Assembly (NCBI GenBank): GCA_044359525.1
Contig: JBIKLY010000051.1
Coordinates: 1 to 25,758, forward strand
Source: CAJBIL01 sp044359525
GTDB lineage: Bacteria > Pseudomonadota > Gammaproteobacteria > Burkholderiales > Rhodocyclaceae
Direction: 5' to 3'
Length of the DNA stretch: 25,758 nt
Shown: positions 12,997-20,477 of the stretch, in pieces
Position numbering within the stretch: the first letter of the stretch is position 1
Layout of the letters: each line of letters starts with the position of its first letter
The notes under the pieces: model-generated
Seen by the model: the letters and a program-made list of their open reading frames with translations, nothing else
What the model was told of the DNA's origin: nothing
The model's database searches: none
Translations under genes and position numbers: made by a program

Positions 12997-14349
12997 ATGC
13001 TCGACAACCTGACTCAACGCCTTGCCCGCGTCATGAAGACGCTGCGCGGTGAAGCCCGCCTGACCGAAGACAATATCGCCGATGCCTTGCGCGAGGTGCG
13101 CCTTGCGCTGCTTGAGGCGGACGTTGCCCTGCCCGCTGTCAAGGAATTAATTGCCGCGGTCAAGGCACAAGCCGTTGGTGAGGAGGTTATTGGCTCGCTG
13201 AGTCCGGGCCAGGCGCTGATTGGTGTCGTGCATCGCGAGCTGACCCGGATCATGGGCGAGGCGCACAGCGGCCTGAATCTGGCTACTCAGCCGCCGGCAA
13301 TCATCCTGATGGCGGGCTTGCAGGGGGCCGGTAAAACAACCACGGTCGGCAAGCTGGCCAAACTGCTACGTGAGACACAGAAGAAAAAAGTACTGGTCGT
13401 TTCCTGTGACGTCTATCGTCCCGCTGCCATCGAGCAATTGAAAACCGTTGCCGGGCAGGCCGGAGCCGATTTTTTCCCTTCTGCGCCGACGGATAAGCCG
13501 GTCGATATTGCCCGCAATGCGGTCGATTGGGCAAAGCGTCACTATCATGACGTGCTGTTGGTGGATACGGCAGGTCGTCTGGCGATCGACGAGCTGATGA
13601 TGAAGGAAATCGCCGAGCTGCACGCGGTGCTTCAGCCGATCGAGACCCTGTTCGTTGTCGATGCCATGCTCGGTCAGGATGCCGTCAATACGGCCAGGTC
13701 CTTCAATCAGGCACTGCCGCTGACCGGTATCATCCTGACCAAGCTGGATGGTGATTCCCGTGGCGGTGCTGCACTTTCCGTGCGCCACGTCACCGGTTGT
13801 CCGATCAAGTATGCCGGCGTTGGCGAGAAACTCTCCGGACTTGAGCCCTTCCATCCCGAGCGAATGGCCTCACGTATCCTGGGGATGGGCGATGTGCTGT
13901 CGCTCATCGAGGATGCGAAAAAAGGGATCGATGAGCAGAAGGCGGTTGAGTTCGCCAAAAAGCTGAAGTCGGGCAAGAACTTTGATCTGAACGATTTCAA
14001 GGAACAGATCGGCCAGATGCGCAAAATGGGCGGCCTCTCGTCGATGATGGATAAGTTGCCGGCGCAGTTCGCCCAGGCTGCCAGCCAGATGCAGCCCGGC
14101 ACCGAGGACAAGGCGGTGGGACGAATTGAAGGCATCATCAATTCAATGACCCCGGCTGAGCGCGCCAGACCGGAATTACTCAAGGCCTCGCGCAAGCGCC
14201 GTATTGCGACGGGCGCCGGTGTTCAGGTGCAGGAAGTTAATCGCTTGCTCAAGCAGTTCGAGCAGACACAGAAGATGATGAAGCAGTTTGCCAAGGGCGG
14301 CATGGCCAAGCTGATGCGTGGCATGAAGGGCATGTTGCCGGGGATGTGA
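12997..14349 (+). CDS. ffh: Signal recognition particle protein Ffh
   Basis: A 450-residue SRP54-type GTPase. The N domain is at residues 1-90. The G domain has GLQGAGKT (107-114), DVYRPAA, DTAGR and TKLDG. The methionine-rich M domain is at about 300-450 and ends in GGMAKLMRGMKGMLPGM. With 4.5S RNA it binds signal sequences of inner-membrane proteins on the ribosome and docks to FtsY. Length is typical. It converges on the lytic transglycosylase gene with 17 bases between stops. The other SRP parts, ftsY and the 4.5S RNA gene, are not visible here. Confidence 0.97.
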   Translation: MLDNLTQRLARVMKTLRGEARLTEDNIADALREVRLALLEADVALPAVKELIAAVKAQAVGEEVIGSLSPGQALIGVVHRELTRIMGEAHSGLNLATQPPAIILMAGLQGAGKTTTVGKLAKLLRETQKKKVLVVSCDVYRPAAIEQLKTVAGQAGADFFPSAPTDKPVDIARNAVDWAKRHYHDVLLVDTAGRLAIDELMMKEIAELHAVLQPIETLFVVDAMLGQDAVNTARSFNQALPLTGIILTKLDGDSRGGAALSVRHVTGCPIKYAGVGEKLSGLEPFHPERMASRILGMGDVLSLIEDAKKGIDEQKAVEFAKKLKSGKNFDLNDFKEQIGQMRKMGGLSSMMDKLPAQFAQAASQMQPGTEDKAVGRIEGIINSMTPAERARPELLKASRKRRIATGAGVQVQEVNRLLKQFEQTQKMMKQFAKGGMAKLMRGMKGMLPGM

Positions 14350-14366
14350 CGGGTTTTGTGCTGCAG

Positions 14367-14969
14367 TCAGCGCGCGGCGATGCGGCTGGGTGTGTAGCTC
14401 CACTGGTTGTGCCAGGCGCCGCGCACCAGGTTGGGGTATTCGGCCTGGCCAAGGCTGCCGTTATATCGCCCGAGCGCACGATATAGATCACCCTGCTCGA
14501 TATCGAGGTAGTGGCGGAGGATCGTGCAGCCGTAACGCAGGCTGGTGCGCAGGTGGAAAAGGTTGTCATCGCTGTGGCCAAGCAGCCGGGCCCAGAACGG
14601 CATGACCTGCATGTAGCCGCGCGCGCCCGATGATGAGACGGCGTATTTCTTGAATCCACTCTCCACCTGGATCAACCCGAGTACCAGTTGCGGGTCAAGC
14701 CCGGCTCGTGTTGCCTCGTAGTGCACCGAACGCAGAAAGTCCAGCCGTGTTTCCCGGTCCGGGATGCGCTTTTCCAAGCGGCGTGACATTTCCGTCAGCC
14801 AGTCGATCGATTCCATCGAATTTTGAAATGCACTTTTGGGCGGCGCTCGATCCGAAACGTTGCGTGATAGCGCTGCTTGTACGCTGGCTGATAGCGGTTC
14901 GTACTTCTGTGCGCCGGCAAAAGCAGCCGGCGACAGCAGCAGTGCGATGAGCAGTGTCAGGCGGTGCAC
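14367..14969 (-). CDS. Secreted lytic transglycosylase (SLT/GEWL fold)
   Basis: A 200-residue precursor. Signal peptide at residues 1-19 (ends AAFAG-A), a linker to about 75, then a soluble lytic transglycosylase domain. The catalytic glutamate is Glu103 in LIQVESGFKKYAVSSSGARG; GYMQVMP (118-124) and ALGRYNGS (165-172) are the other SLT motifs. It cleaves peptidoglycan glycan strands with 1,6-anhydro product formation. The start overlaps the end of proS by 13 bases, so the two are co-transcribed. It is a compact family member lacking LysM or other extra domains. Confidence 0.93.
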   Translation of the reverse strand: MHRLTLLIALLLSPAAFAGAQKYEPLSASVQAALSRNVSDRAPPKSAFQNSMESIDWLTEMSRRLEKRIPDRETRLDFLRSVHYEATRAGLDPQLVLGLIQVESGFKKYAVSSSGARGYMQVMPFWARLLGHSDDNLFHLRTSLRYGCTILRHYLDIEQGDLYRALGRYNGSLGQAEYPNLVRGAWHNQWSYTPSRIAAR

Positions 14970-16681
14970 AGCCTGGCTTTCAGGAAGGCGCTGATTTCGC
15001 CTGCCGGCATCGTTTGCGCGTCGGCGTCGGTGCGTCCTTTGTATTCAAGTTTTCCTTCACCAAGGCCTCGTTCGCCAACAACGACCCGGTGCGGGATACC
15101 GATCAGTTCCATGTCGGCAAACATGACGCCCGGACGTTCATTGCGGTCATCAAGCAGGACATCGATCCCGGCCGCCTTGAGTTCGGCGTACAGCGCGTCG
15201 GTGGCCGTTTTGACGGTTTCGCTCTTGGTGTAGCCCATGGGGACAATGCATACTTCGAATGGGGCAATGCCCGCCGGGAAATGGATGCCGCGCTCATCAT
15301 GGTTCTGTTCGATGGCGGCGCCAACGATACGCGAGACGCCAATTCCGTAACAGCCCATTTCCATGACTTGTGCCTGTCCATTTTCGTCGAGGAAGGTGCA
15401 CTTGAGCGCTTCGGCGTACTTGGTGCGCAACTGGAAAATGTGCCCCACCTCAATGCCGCGACAAAGCTCAAGCGCCCCTTTGCCATCCGGCGACGGGTCG
15501 CCGGCGACGACGTTGCGCAGGTCGGCAATCGCTGCCGGTTCGGGCAGGTCACGACCGAAGTTGACGCTGGTCAGGTGAAATCCTGCATCGTTGGCGCCGC
15601 AGCAGAAATCACTCATTGCGGCGACGCTGCGGTCGGCGAAGACCGGAATGCCGGAAGTGCCGACTGGTCCGATGTAACCGGGCTTGCAGCCAAGTGCCGT
15701 GACAATTTCTTCATCGCGGGCGAAGCGGAATTCACCGACGATTTTCTGAGTCTTGATTTCATTCAGGTCATGGTCACCACGCAACAAAATCAGCGCAAAG
15801 GCTTGCCCGCCAACATCCGGAAGTTCTCGCATGATCGCAATGGCCTTGACCATCCTGGTGACGGACAGGTCGAGGAAGGCGGCAACTTCGTCACATTTTA
15901 TCTTGCCCGGCGTGGCGATTTTTTGCATGGTGGCGGAGGCTGCATTACGTGCTGCTGAAGGCGCCAGTGCTTCAGCAAGCTCGACGTTGGCCGCGTACTC
16001 CGAGTTCGGGCAATAGGCCAGTGCGTCCTCGCCGGAGTCCGCCAGAACATGGAATTCGTGCGATCCGGTGCCGCCGATCGAACCGGTGTCAGCGGCGACC
16101 GCGCGAAATTCAAGCCCCAGGCGGGTGAAGATTCGCGAGTACGTGTCGAACATGTTGCGATACTCGCGTTGCAGGTCTTCGAAGCTGGTGTGGAAAGAGT
16201 AGCCATCCTTCATCAAAAACTCGCGGCCACGCATTACACCAAAGCGCGGCCGGATCTCGTCGCGAAACTTGGTTTGCACCTGATAGAAGTGCACCGGTAG
16301 CTGCCGGTAGCTCTTGATTTCCTTGCGAACGACGTCGGTGATTACTTCTTCATGCGTTGGTCCAATGACGAAGTCCCGTTGATGGCGATCTTTGAAGCGC
16401 AGCAACTCCGGGCCGTATTTTTCCCAGCGCCCCGATTCCGCCCAGAGTTCGGCCGGCTGCACTGCCGGCATCAGCAGCTCAATTGCGCCCGCACGATCCA
16501 TTTCCTCACGTACGATGTTTTCCACTTTGCGCAAGACGCGCAAGCCAACCGGCATCCACGTGTAAATGCCGCCGGCGAGTCTTTTGATCAGCCCGGCGCG
16601 CAGCATGAGTTTGTGGCTGACGATTTCAGCGTCGGAGGGCGCTTCTTTAAGTGTGGATAGAAAAAATTGCGAAGTGCGCAT
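14957..16681 (-). CDS. proS: Prolyl-tRNA synthetase, bacterial type
   Basis: A 574-residue class II synthetase. The start MRTSQFFLSTLKEAPSDAEI aligns with the E. coli enzyme, so 16681 is preferred over the ATG at 16702. The catalytic core shows GPTHEEVITDVVRKE and FRDEIRPRFGVMRGREFLMK (motif 2 region). The editing (INS) domain that clears Ala-tRNA-Pro lies at about 225-400, and the anticodon-binding domain is at the C-terminus (ERPGVMFADMELIGIPHRVV). The lytic transglycosylase gene follows with a 13-base overlap. rppH is divergent, 179 bases away. Confidence 0.96.
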   Translation of the reverse strand: MRTSQFFLSTLKEAPSDAEIVSHKLMLRAGLIKRLAGGIYTWMPVGLRVLRKVENIVREEMDRAGAIELLMPAVQPAELWAESGRWEKYGPELLRFKDRHQRDFVIGPTHEEVITDVVRKEIKSYRQLPVHFYQVQTKFRDEIRPRFGVMRGREFLMKDGYSFHTSFEDLQREYRNMFDTYSRIFTRLGLEFRAVAADTGSIGGTGSHEFHVLADSGEDALAYCPNSEYAANVELAEALAPSAARNAASATMQKIATPGKIKCDEVAAFLDLSVTRMVKAIAIMRELPDVGGQAFALILLRGDHDLNEIKTQKIVGEFRFARDEEIVTALGCKPGYIGPVGTSGIPVFADRSVAAMSDFCCGANDAGFHLTSVNFGRDLPEPAAIADLRNVVAGDPSPDGKGALELCRGIEVGHIFQLRTKYAEALKCTFLDENGQAQVMEMGCYGIGVSRIVGAAIEQNHDERGIHFPAGIAPFEVCIVPMGYTKSETVKTATDALYAELKAAGIDVLLDDRNERPGVMFADMELIGIPHRVVVGERGLGEGKLEYKGRTDADAQTMPAGEISAFLKARLCTA

Positions 16682-16860
16682 GAGAATCTTTGTGTAGGTC
16701 AAACTTTAATTTTACAAGACGGATGCCTGGAGTGCGACTTCAATTGTTTTTCCTGTGCGGAATGATGGACATATTGCTGGTCTGATATCGATACGTCCTT
16801 TCCAAGCCTTTTGAAATATGGAAGAATGCATTCAATCCAACAATTTTGCAGGTTCTAAAA

Positions 16861-17457
16861 ATGCTCGACCGTGAAGGCTATCGCCCGAACGTCGGCATCA
16901 TTCTCTGTAACGCGAAGAACGAGGTTTTCTGGGGCAAGCGTATCCGCGAGCATTCGTGGCAGTTTCCACAAGGCGGCATCAAGAAGGGGGAGACCCCCGA
17001 GCAGGCGATGTTCCGGGAGTTGCACGAAGAGGTCGGCTTGCTGGCCGAGCATGTGAGCATTCTCGGCAGAACCAAGGACTGGTTGCGTTACGATGTGCCG
17101 ACACACTGGGTCAAGCGCGAATGGCGCGGCAGTTACAAGGGGCAGAAGCAGATCTGGTTTTTGCTCCGATTAACGGGTCGTGACAGTGATGTCTGTTTGC
17201 GTGCCAGCGATCATCCCGAATTCGATGCCTGGCGCTGGAACCACTTTTGGGTTCCGCTTGATGCAGTGATCGAATTTAAGCGCGGGGTCTATGAGCAGGC
17301 GCTGAACGAACTCGCCCGTTTCCTTGATGCTGATCGCCGCCGCTGCCGAAATCCGGCCGAACAAGGTGAGGAAGTTATCGCGCAGGAAGGGTCTGGCGAT
17401 GAATGGTGTGCGCCGATTGCTTCTACATCCAGCAAGGACGCCGGTTCCGATGATTGA
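16861..17457 (+). CDS. rppH: RNA pyrophosphohydrolase
   Basis: A 198-residue Nudix enzyme. Start MLDREGYRPNVGIILCN is the family N-terminus, so 16861 is chosen over an upstream TTG. The Nudix box runs from G38 to L60 with E44, R52-E53 and E56-E57; WQFPQGGI before it and WVKREWRGSYKGQKQIWFLL after it are RppH marks. It removes pyrophosphate from 5'-triphosphorylated RNA, starting RNase E decay. The last 40 residues are a charged, probably disordered tail. The downstream CNP1-family gene starts inside its last codons. The divergent position next to proS is common in relatives. Confidence 0.94.
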   Translation: MLDREGYRPNVGIILCNAKNEVFWGKRIREHSWQFPQGGIKKGETPEQAMFRELHEEVGLLAEHVSILGRTKDWLRYDVPTHWVKREWRGSYKGQKQIWFLLRLTGRDSDVCLRASDHPEFDAWRWNHFWVPLDAVIEFKRGVYEQALNELARFLDADRRRCRNPAEQGEEVIAQEGSGDEWCAPIASTSSKDAGSDD

Positions 17458-17977
17458 TCGTCTTGTTCTCGTAGCATCCGTCGGCTTTGTATTCGCCTGT
17501 GCTTCGACGGGTTTGCTGGCGGCCGGTTTCGACAGCGAGTACGAGGAAAAAAAATGGGAAGAGATCGAAGCACGGCTTCCCCCTTTCCCAAAGCCGGAGA
17601 ATCTAGATTCTTTTTTTGTCAGCGCGACAACCGACAACAAATTCATGGTTGATCGGGAGTCAATTTCTGTCGGTGCAGACGGGGTGGTGCGTTACACACT
17701 CGTGGTGCTCAGTTCGTCGGGTGCGCAGAACATCAGTTACGACGGCCTGCGTTGCGCCACCGGAGAGCGGCGACTTTATGCTTTCGGGCGCTCTGACAAG
17801 ACATGGTCCAAGGCACGTCTCAATCAATGGACCAAAATTCAGGAAAGTACGCTTAATCGGCACCATGCAGCGCTTTTCTTTGATTTCTTTTGCCCCTACG
17901 CAAGCGCGGTGCTCGATGCTGAAGAGGCCCGGATGGCTTTGCGTTCAGGCGGCCACCCATCGAGGGCTCGCCGCTGA
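17450..17977 (+). CDS. CNP1-like family secreted protein
   Basis: A 175-residue protein with a signal peptide (residues 1-24, MIDRLVLVASVGFVFACAST then GLLAAG) and a CNP1-like domain: KKWEEIEARLPPFPKPENL, then YTLVVLSSSGAQNISYDGLR, C-A-T-G-E and W-x-R-x-LNQW-like segments. The family is named after a Neisseria cryptic neisserial protein; its role is unknown. Cysteine 18 could suggest a lipoprotein, but the preceding VFA is a poor lipobox. The ATG at 17450 overlaps rppH by eight bases; the open frame extends further up but lacks a signal sequence there. Confidence 0.8.
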   Translation: MIDRLVLVASVGFVFACASTGLLAAGFDSEYEEKKWEEIEARLPPFPKPENLDSFFVSATTDNKFMVDRESISVGADGVVRYTLVVLSSSGAQNISYDGLRCATGERRLYAFGRSDKTWSKARLNQWTKIQESTLNRHHAALFFDFFCPYASAVLDAEEARMALRSGGHPSRARR

Positions 17978-18023
17978 ATCTTTCTCTCATTGATTTGCTG
18001 ACAGCAGCGGCCAGGAGGCTTTC

Positions 18024-18647
18024 GTGAATACAGATCGTTTCATTGTCGAGTTCGATAAGGCATTGCGCACTGTATTTGCAAAGGCGTCGACCGTGCGCTC
18101 TGTGCCGGCTGAGCATCAGCCGGACGCAGTCTTGTCCGTCAGCGAAAAAACGCGAGCCGTTGGGCTGATGCGGGTTAATCATGTTGGCGAAGTGTGCGCC
18201 CAGGCGCTTTATCAGGGGCAGGCGCTAACCTGTCGCAGTTCCACAGTTCGGCAAACCCTGGCGCATGCTGCTAGCGAGGAAACGGAACATCTGGCGTGGA
18301 CCGAGCGCCGTATTCAGGAATTGGGTGGGCGCAAAAGCCTGCTCAATCCTCTGTGGTACGTTGGTGCGCTGTCAATGGGCTTGCTTGCCGGCAAGTTTGG
18401 CGATGCCTGGAGTTTAGGTTTCCTTGCAGAAACTGAACGACAGGTTGAGGCTCATCTTGATTCCCATCTGGGTAAATTACCGGTGTCTGATCTCAAGTCG
18501 CGCGCGATTGTCGAGCAGATGCGGCTCGACGAAATCGCTCATGCCGAAACGGCTGTCCGGCTTGGCGGGCGGGAATTGCCGCCGTCCGCAAAGGCCTTGA
18601 TGAGGATGACGTCAGGGGTGATGACAAGCACCGCCTACTACGTCTAA
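18024..18647 (+). CDS. coq7: Ubiquinone biosynthesis di-iron hydroxylase Coq7
   Basis: A 207-residue Coq7/UbiF-type carboxylate-bridged di-iron monooxygenase (DMQ hydroxylase), acting at the last hydroxylation of ubiquinone synthesis. Four-helix iron ligands are visible: Glu56 in NHVGEVCAQ, Glu86 and His89 in SEETEHLAW, a later glutamate in ETERQVEAHL, and the second ExxH in DEIAHAETA. The start is GTG at 18024, fixed by AGGAGG five bases upstream. Bacteria with Coq7 rather than flavin UbiF need oxygen for this step. The stop overlaps the convergent OsmC-family gene by four bases. Confidence 0.94.
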   Translation: MNTDRFIVEFDKALRTVFAKASTVRSVPAEHQPDAVLSVSEKTRAVGLMRVNHVGEVCAQALYQGQALTCRSSTVRQTLAHAASEETEHLAWTERRIQELGGRKSLLNPLWYVGALSMGLLAGKFGDAWSLGFLAETERQVEAHLDSHLGKLPVSDLKSRAIVEQMRLDEIAHAETAVRLGGRELPPSAKALMRMTSGVMTSTAYYV

Positions 18648-19063
18648 GCCTCGATAATCTCGAAATCGTGTGTAATGTCTGCGGTCTTCCCGAGCATGAT
18701 AGAGGCCGAGCAGTACTTCTCCTTGGACAGGGTGATTGCCCGCGCGACAGCATCCGGCTTTAGATTTTTGCCGCTGACACGGAAATGGAAGTGGATCCGG
18801 GTGAATATTTTCGGCTCGGTTTCTGCTCGGTCTGCTTGCAGGCTGACTTCGCATCCGGTGACCTCGTAGCGCCCCTTTTTTAGAATCAGGACCACATCAA
18901 AGGCCGTGCAGCCGCCTGTTCCGGCAAGCAGTAGCTCCATCGGCCGCGGCGCCAGGTTTTGTCCGCCAGCCTCTGGTGCGCCGTCCATCGTGATCAGGTG
19001 TTTGCTTCCGGTTTCTGCCAGAAACGCCATTCCTTCGCCGGTCCATTTAACTTTGCAGTCCAT
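18644..19063 (-). CDS. OsmC-family protein (YhfA type)
   Basis: A 139-residue OsmC/Ohr-fold protein. Two redox cysteines are Cys52 in AGTGGCTAFD and Cys118 in SKEKYCSAS. The overall sequence resembles E. coli YhfA, including MDGAPEAGG, PMELLLAGTGG and VARAITLSKEKYCS. OsmC-fold proteins reduce organic hydroperoxides; the YhfA branch has no firmly assigned substrate. The ATG at 19063 is preferred over 19090 because GAGG lies five bases before it. It converges on coq7 and starts next to the large non-coding region before rplM. Confidence 0.88.
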   Translation of the reverse strand: MDCKVKWTGEGMAFLAETGSKHLITMDGAPEAGGQNLAPRPMELLLAGTGGCTAFDVVLILKKGRYEVTGCEVSLQADRAETEPKIFTRIHFHFRVSGKNLKPDAVARAITLSKEKYCSASIMLGKTADITHDFEIIEA

Positions 19064-19222
19064 ACAGGCCTCATTTTTCAAAGACGCCATTCTAGCCGCA
19101 ACGGTGACGAGATTTATTGCCGTGAAGAATGTTGCGACGCAGCAAAACCGACGGTAAATTTAGTTTTTTGCCATCGATTGTAGATTACGTTTTATGCAAA
19201 TAATTTTATTTATAATGCTTAA

Positions 19223-19241
19223 TTGTATGATTATCATGGTT
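19223..19241. promoter_or_regulatory. Fur-box-like inverted repeat near a perfect -10 hexamer
   Basis: ATGATTATCAT at 19227-19237 is an inverted repeat; on the minus strand the core ATGATAATCAT matches 11 consecutive bases of the Fur consensus GATAATGATAATCATTATC, and about 12 of 19 overall. TATAAT lies at 19211-19216 on the plus strand but has a poor -35. The surrounding stretch (about 19150-19320) is clearly AT-rich, so chance resemblance is possible. Confidence 0.3.
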
Positions 19242-19307
19242 TTTATATCGTAGTTTCCGACGGGATTTTGCGCTATAAAAAACAAATGACGCAACGCACA
19301 AATAACT

Positions 19308-19336
19308 CTTGATTTCTCTTGGAAACTGCGTAAAAT
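19308..19336 (+). promoter_or_regulatory. Sigma70-like promoter for the candidate small RNA
   Basis: TTGATT (19309-19314) and TAAAAT (19331-19336) are 16 bases apart. Transcription would start near the A at 19344. The first terminator downstream is at 19421-19451 and no open frame lies between. Confidence 0.55.
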
Positions 19337-19343
19337 CCGTCTC

Positions 19344-19451
19344 AGGTTAAGTAATTTGCTGTTTTAGCACTTCCGGTTTTTACCGTTGTCTCCTCCACCC
19401 TCCTCCTTTGGTGTGGATTTAGCGCGGCTCTCACGAGCCGCGCTTTTTTTT
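19344..19451 (+). ncRNA. Candidate small RNA with anti-Shine-Dalgarno loop
   Basis: About 108 nt from a sigma70-like promoter to a perfect terminator. Four hairpins can be drawn. TGCT/AGCA (19357-19369) has a GTTTT loop. CGGT/ACCG (around 19374-19385) is next. The third pairs TCCACCC (19394-19400) with GGTGTGGA (19410-19417) around one bulged T. Last is the terminator, with a 10-bp stem (19421-19430 with 19435-19444) and eight T. The nine-base loop of hairpin three, UCCUCCUUU (19401-19409), is almost the same as the 16S rRNA anti-SD tail, and another CUCCUCC precedes it. It could base-pair with ribosome binding sites. The Rfam family called Betaproteobacteria toxic small RNA is a first model to test; membership is not claimed. 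Alternative: a leader or attenuator upstream of rplM. Confidence 0.6.
19421..19451 (+). terminator. Strong rho-independent terminator
   Basis: AGCGCGGCTC and GAGCCGCGCT form a perfect 10-bp stem around TCAC, followed by eight T. It ends the candidate small RNA and insulates the rplM promoter. Confidence 0.92.
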
Positions 19452-19480
19452 GGTCAAAATAGCAAGTTCGAAAACATCGA

Positions 19481-19510
19481 TTGACAAGCATTGTGGCTTT
19501 AAAATAAAAT
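19481..19510 (+). promoter_or_regulatory. Promoter of rplM-rpsI
   Basis: A perfect -35 TTGACA (19481-19486) and TAAAAT (19505-19510) lie 18 bases apart; ATAAAA one base earlier would give 17. This predicts a leader of about 35 nt before rplM, fitting a strongly expressed ribosomal operon. Confidence 0.72.
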
Positions 19511-19552
19511 GCTCGGCTTTCCGTGATCTGGCATAAAAGGACGGCGTTTTAA

Positions 19553-19981
19553 ATGAAGACTTTCTCCGCCAAACCGCATGAGGTGAAGCGCGACTGGCTT
19601 GTGGTTGATGCCACTGACAAGGTGCTTGGTCGCCTCGCCACCGAAATTGCTCGTCGCCTGCGCGGCAAGCATAAACCTGAATTCACCCCGCACGTGGATA
19701 CCGGCGATTTCATCGTCGTGACCAATGTGGATAAGTTGCGCGTGACCGGCAACAAGGCTGAAGACAAGAAGTACTACCGCCATACAGGTTATCCTGGCGG
19801 TATCTACGAAACGAACTTCACCAAGATGCAGCAACGTTTCCCGGGGCGTGTTCTCGAGAAGGCTGTGAAGGGCATGCTCCCGAAAGGGCCGCTCGGCTAC
19901 GCTATGCTGAAGAAGATGAAGTGCTACGCGGGTGAAACTCATCCGCACGCTGCCCAGCAGCCGAAAGTTCTGGAACTTTAA
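19553..19981 (+). CDS. rplM: 50S ribosomal protein L13
   Basis: A 142-residue protein of exact family length. It opens MKTFSAKPHEVKRDWLVVDA and contains DKVLGRLATEIARRLRGKHK, YYRHTGYPGGIYETNF and KGMLPKGPLGYAMLKKMKCY, the usual L13 blocks. It is an early-assembly protein of the large subunit. AAAGGA lies about a dozen bases before the ATG. rpsI follows after nine bases, the nearly universal L13-S9 pair. Confidence 0.98.
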   Translation: MKTFSAKPHEVKRDWLVVDATDKVLGRLATEIARRLRGKHKPEFTPHVDTGDFIVVTNVDKLRVTGNKAEDKKYYRHTGYPGGIYETNFTKMQQRFPGRVLEKAVKGMLPKGPLGYAMLKKMKCYAGETHPHAAQQPKVLEL

Positions 19982-19990
19982 GGGGTCGAT

Positions 19991-20383
19991 ATGGCTGAAA
20001 ATTCCTATTACGGCACCGGCCGACGCAAGAGCGCCGTAGCCCGTGTCTTCATGAAGCGCGGTAGCGGTAACATCGTTGTTAACGGCAAACCGGTCGACGA
20101 ATATTTTTCGCGCGTTACCGGGCGTATGATCGTTCGCCAGCCGCTCGAATTGGTCGAGCAGACTGCAGCTTTTGACATTCTGGTTAACGTTGCTGGCGGT
20201 GGTGAGTCCGGCCAGGCTGGCGCCGTTCGTCATGGCATTACGCGCGCCTTGATCGAATACGACGTCGCACTTAAGCCATCGTTGTCGAAAGCAGGCTTCG
20301 TTACTCGTGATGCCCGTGAGGTTGAGCGTAAGAAGGTCGGTTTCCACAAAGCACGTCGTCGCAAGCAGTTCTCCAAGCGTTAA
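19991..20383 (+). CDS. rpsI: 30S ribosomal protein S9
   Basis: A 130-residue S9 of normal length. YYGTGRRKSAVARVFMKRGS is the family N-terminal block, VNVAGGGESGQAGAVRHGIT the central one, and the C-terminus KKVGFHKARRRKQFSKR is the basic tail ending in SKR that reaches the P-site tRNA. AGGGGTCGAT precedes the start. A strong terminator follows 18 bases after the stop. Confidence 0.98.
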   Translation: MAENSYYGTGRRKSAVARVFMKRGSGNIVVNGKPVDEYFSRVTGRMIVRQPLELVEQTAAFDILVNVAGGGESGQAGAVRHGITRALIEYDVALKPSLSKAGFVTRDAREVERKKVGFHKARRRKQFSKR

Positions 20384-20400
20384 TCGGAATCCGATGTCCT

Positions 20401-20435
20401 ACAAAAGCCGCCTTTGGGCGGCTTTTGTGTTTTTT
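20401..20435 (+). terminator. Rho-independent terminator after rpsI
   Basis: ACAAAAGCCGCC (20401-20412) and GGCGGCTTTTGT (20417-20428) pair perfectly over 12 bases around TTTG, and a run of T follows. It separates the ribosomal operon from argC, whose start is about 43 bases further on. Confidence 0.92.
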
Positions 20436-20477
20436 CGGCCTGCAGACTATCATTGCGCGATTCATTGGGAGTGACTC

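Noticed and set aside
14954..15958. Plus-strand open frame of 334 codons
   Set aside because: Antisense to proS, which is fully conserved.
19499..20347. Minus-strand open frame of 282 codons
   Set aside because: Antisense to rplM and rpsI, both unmistakable.
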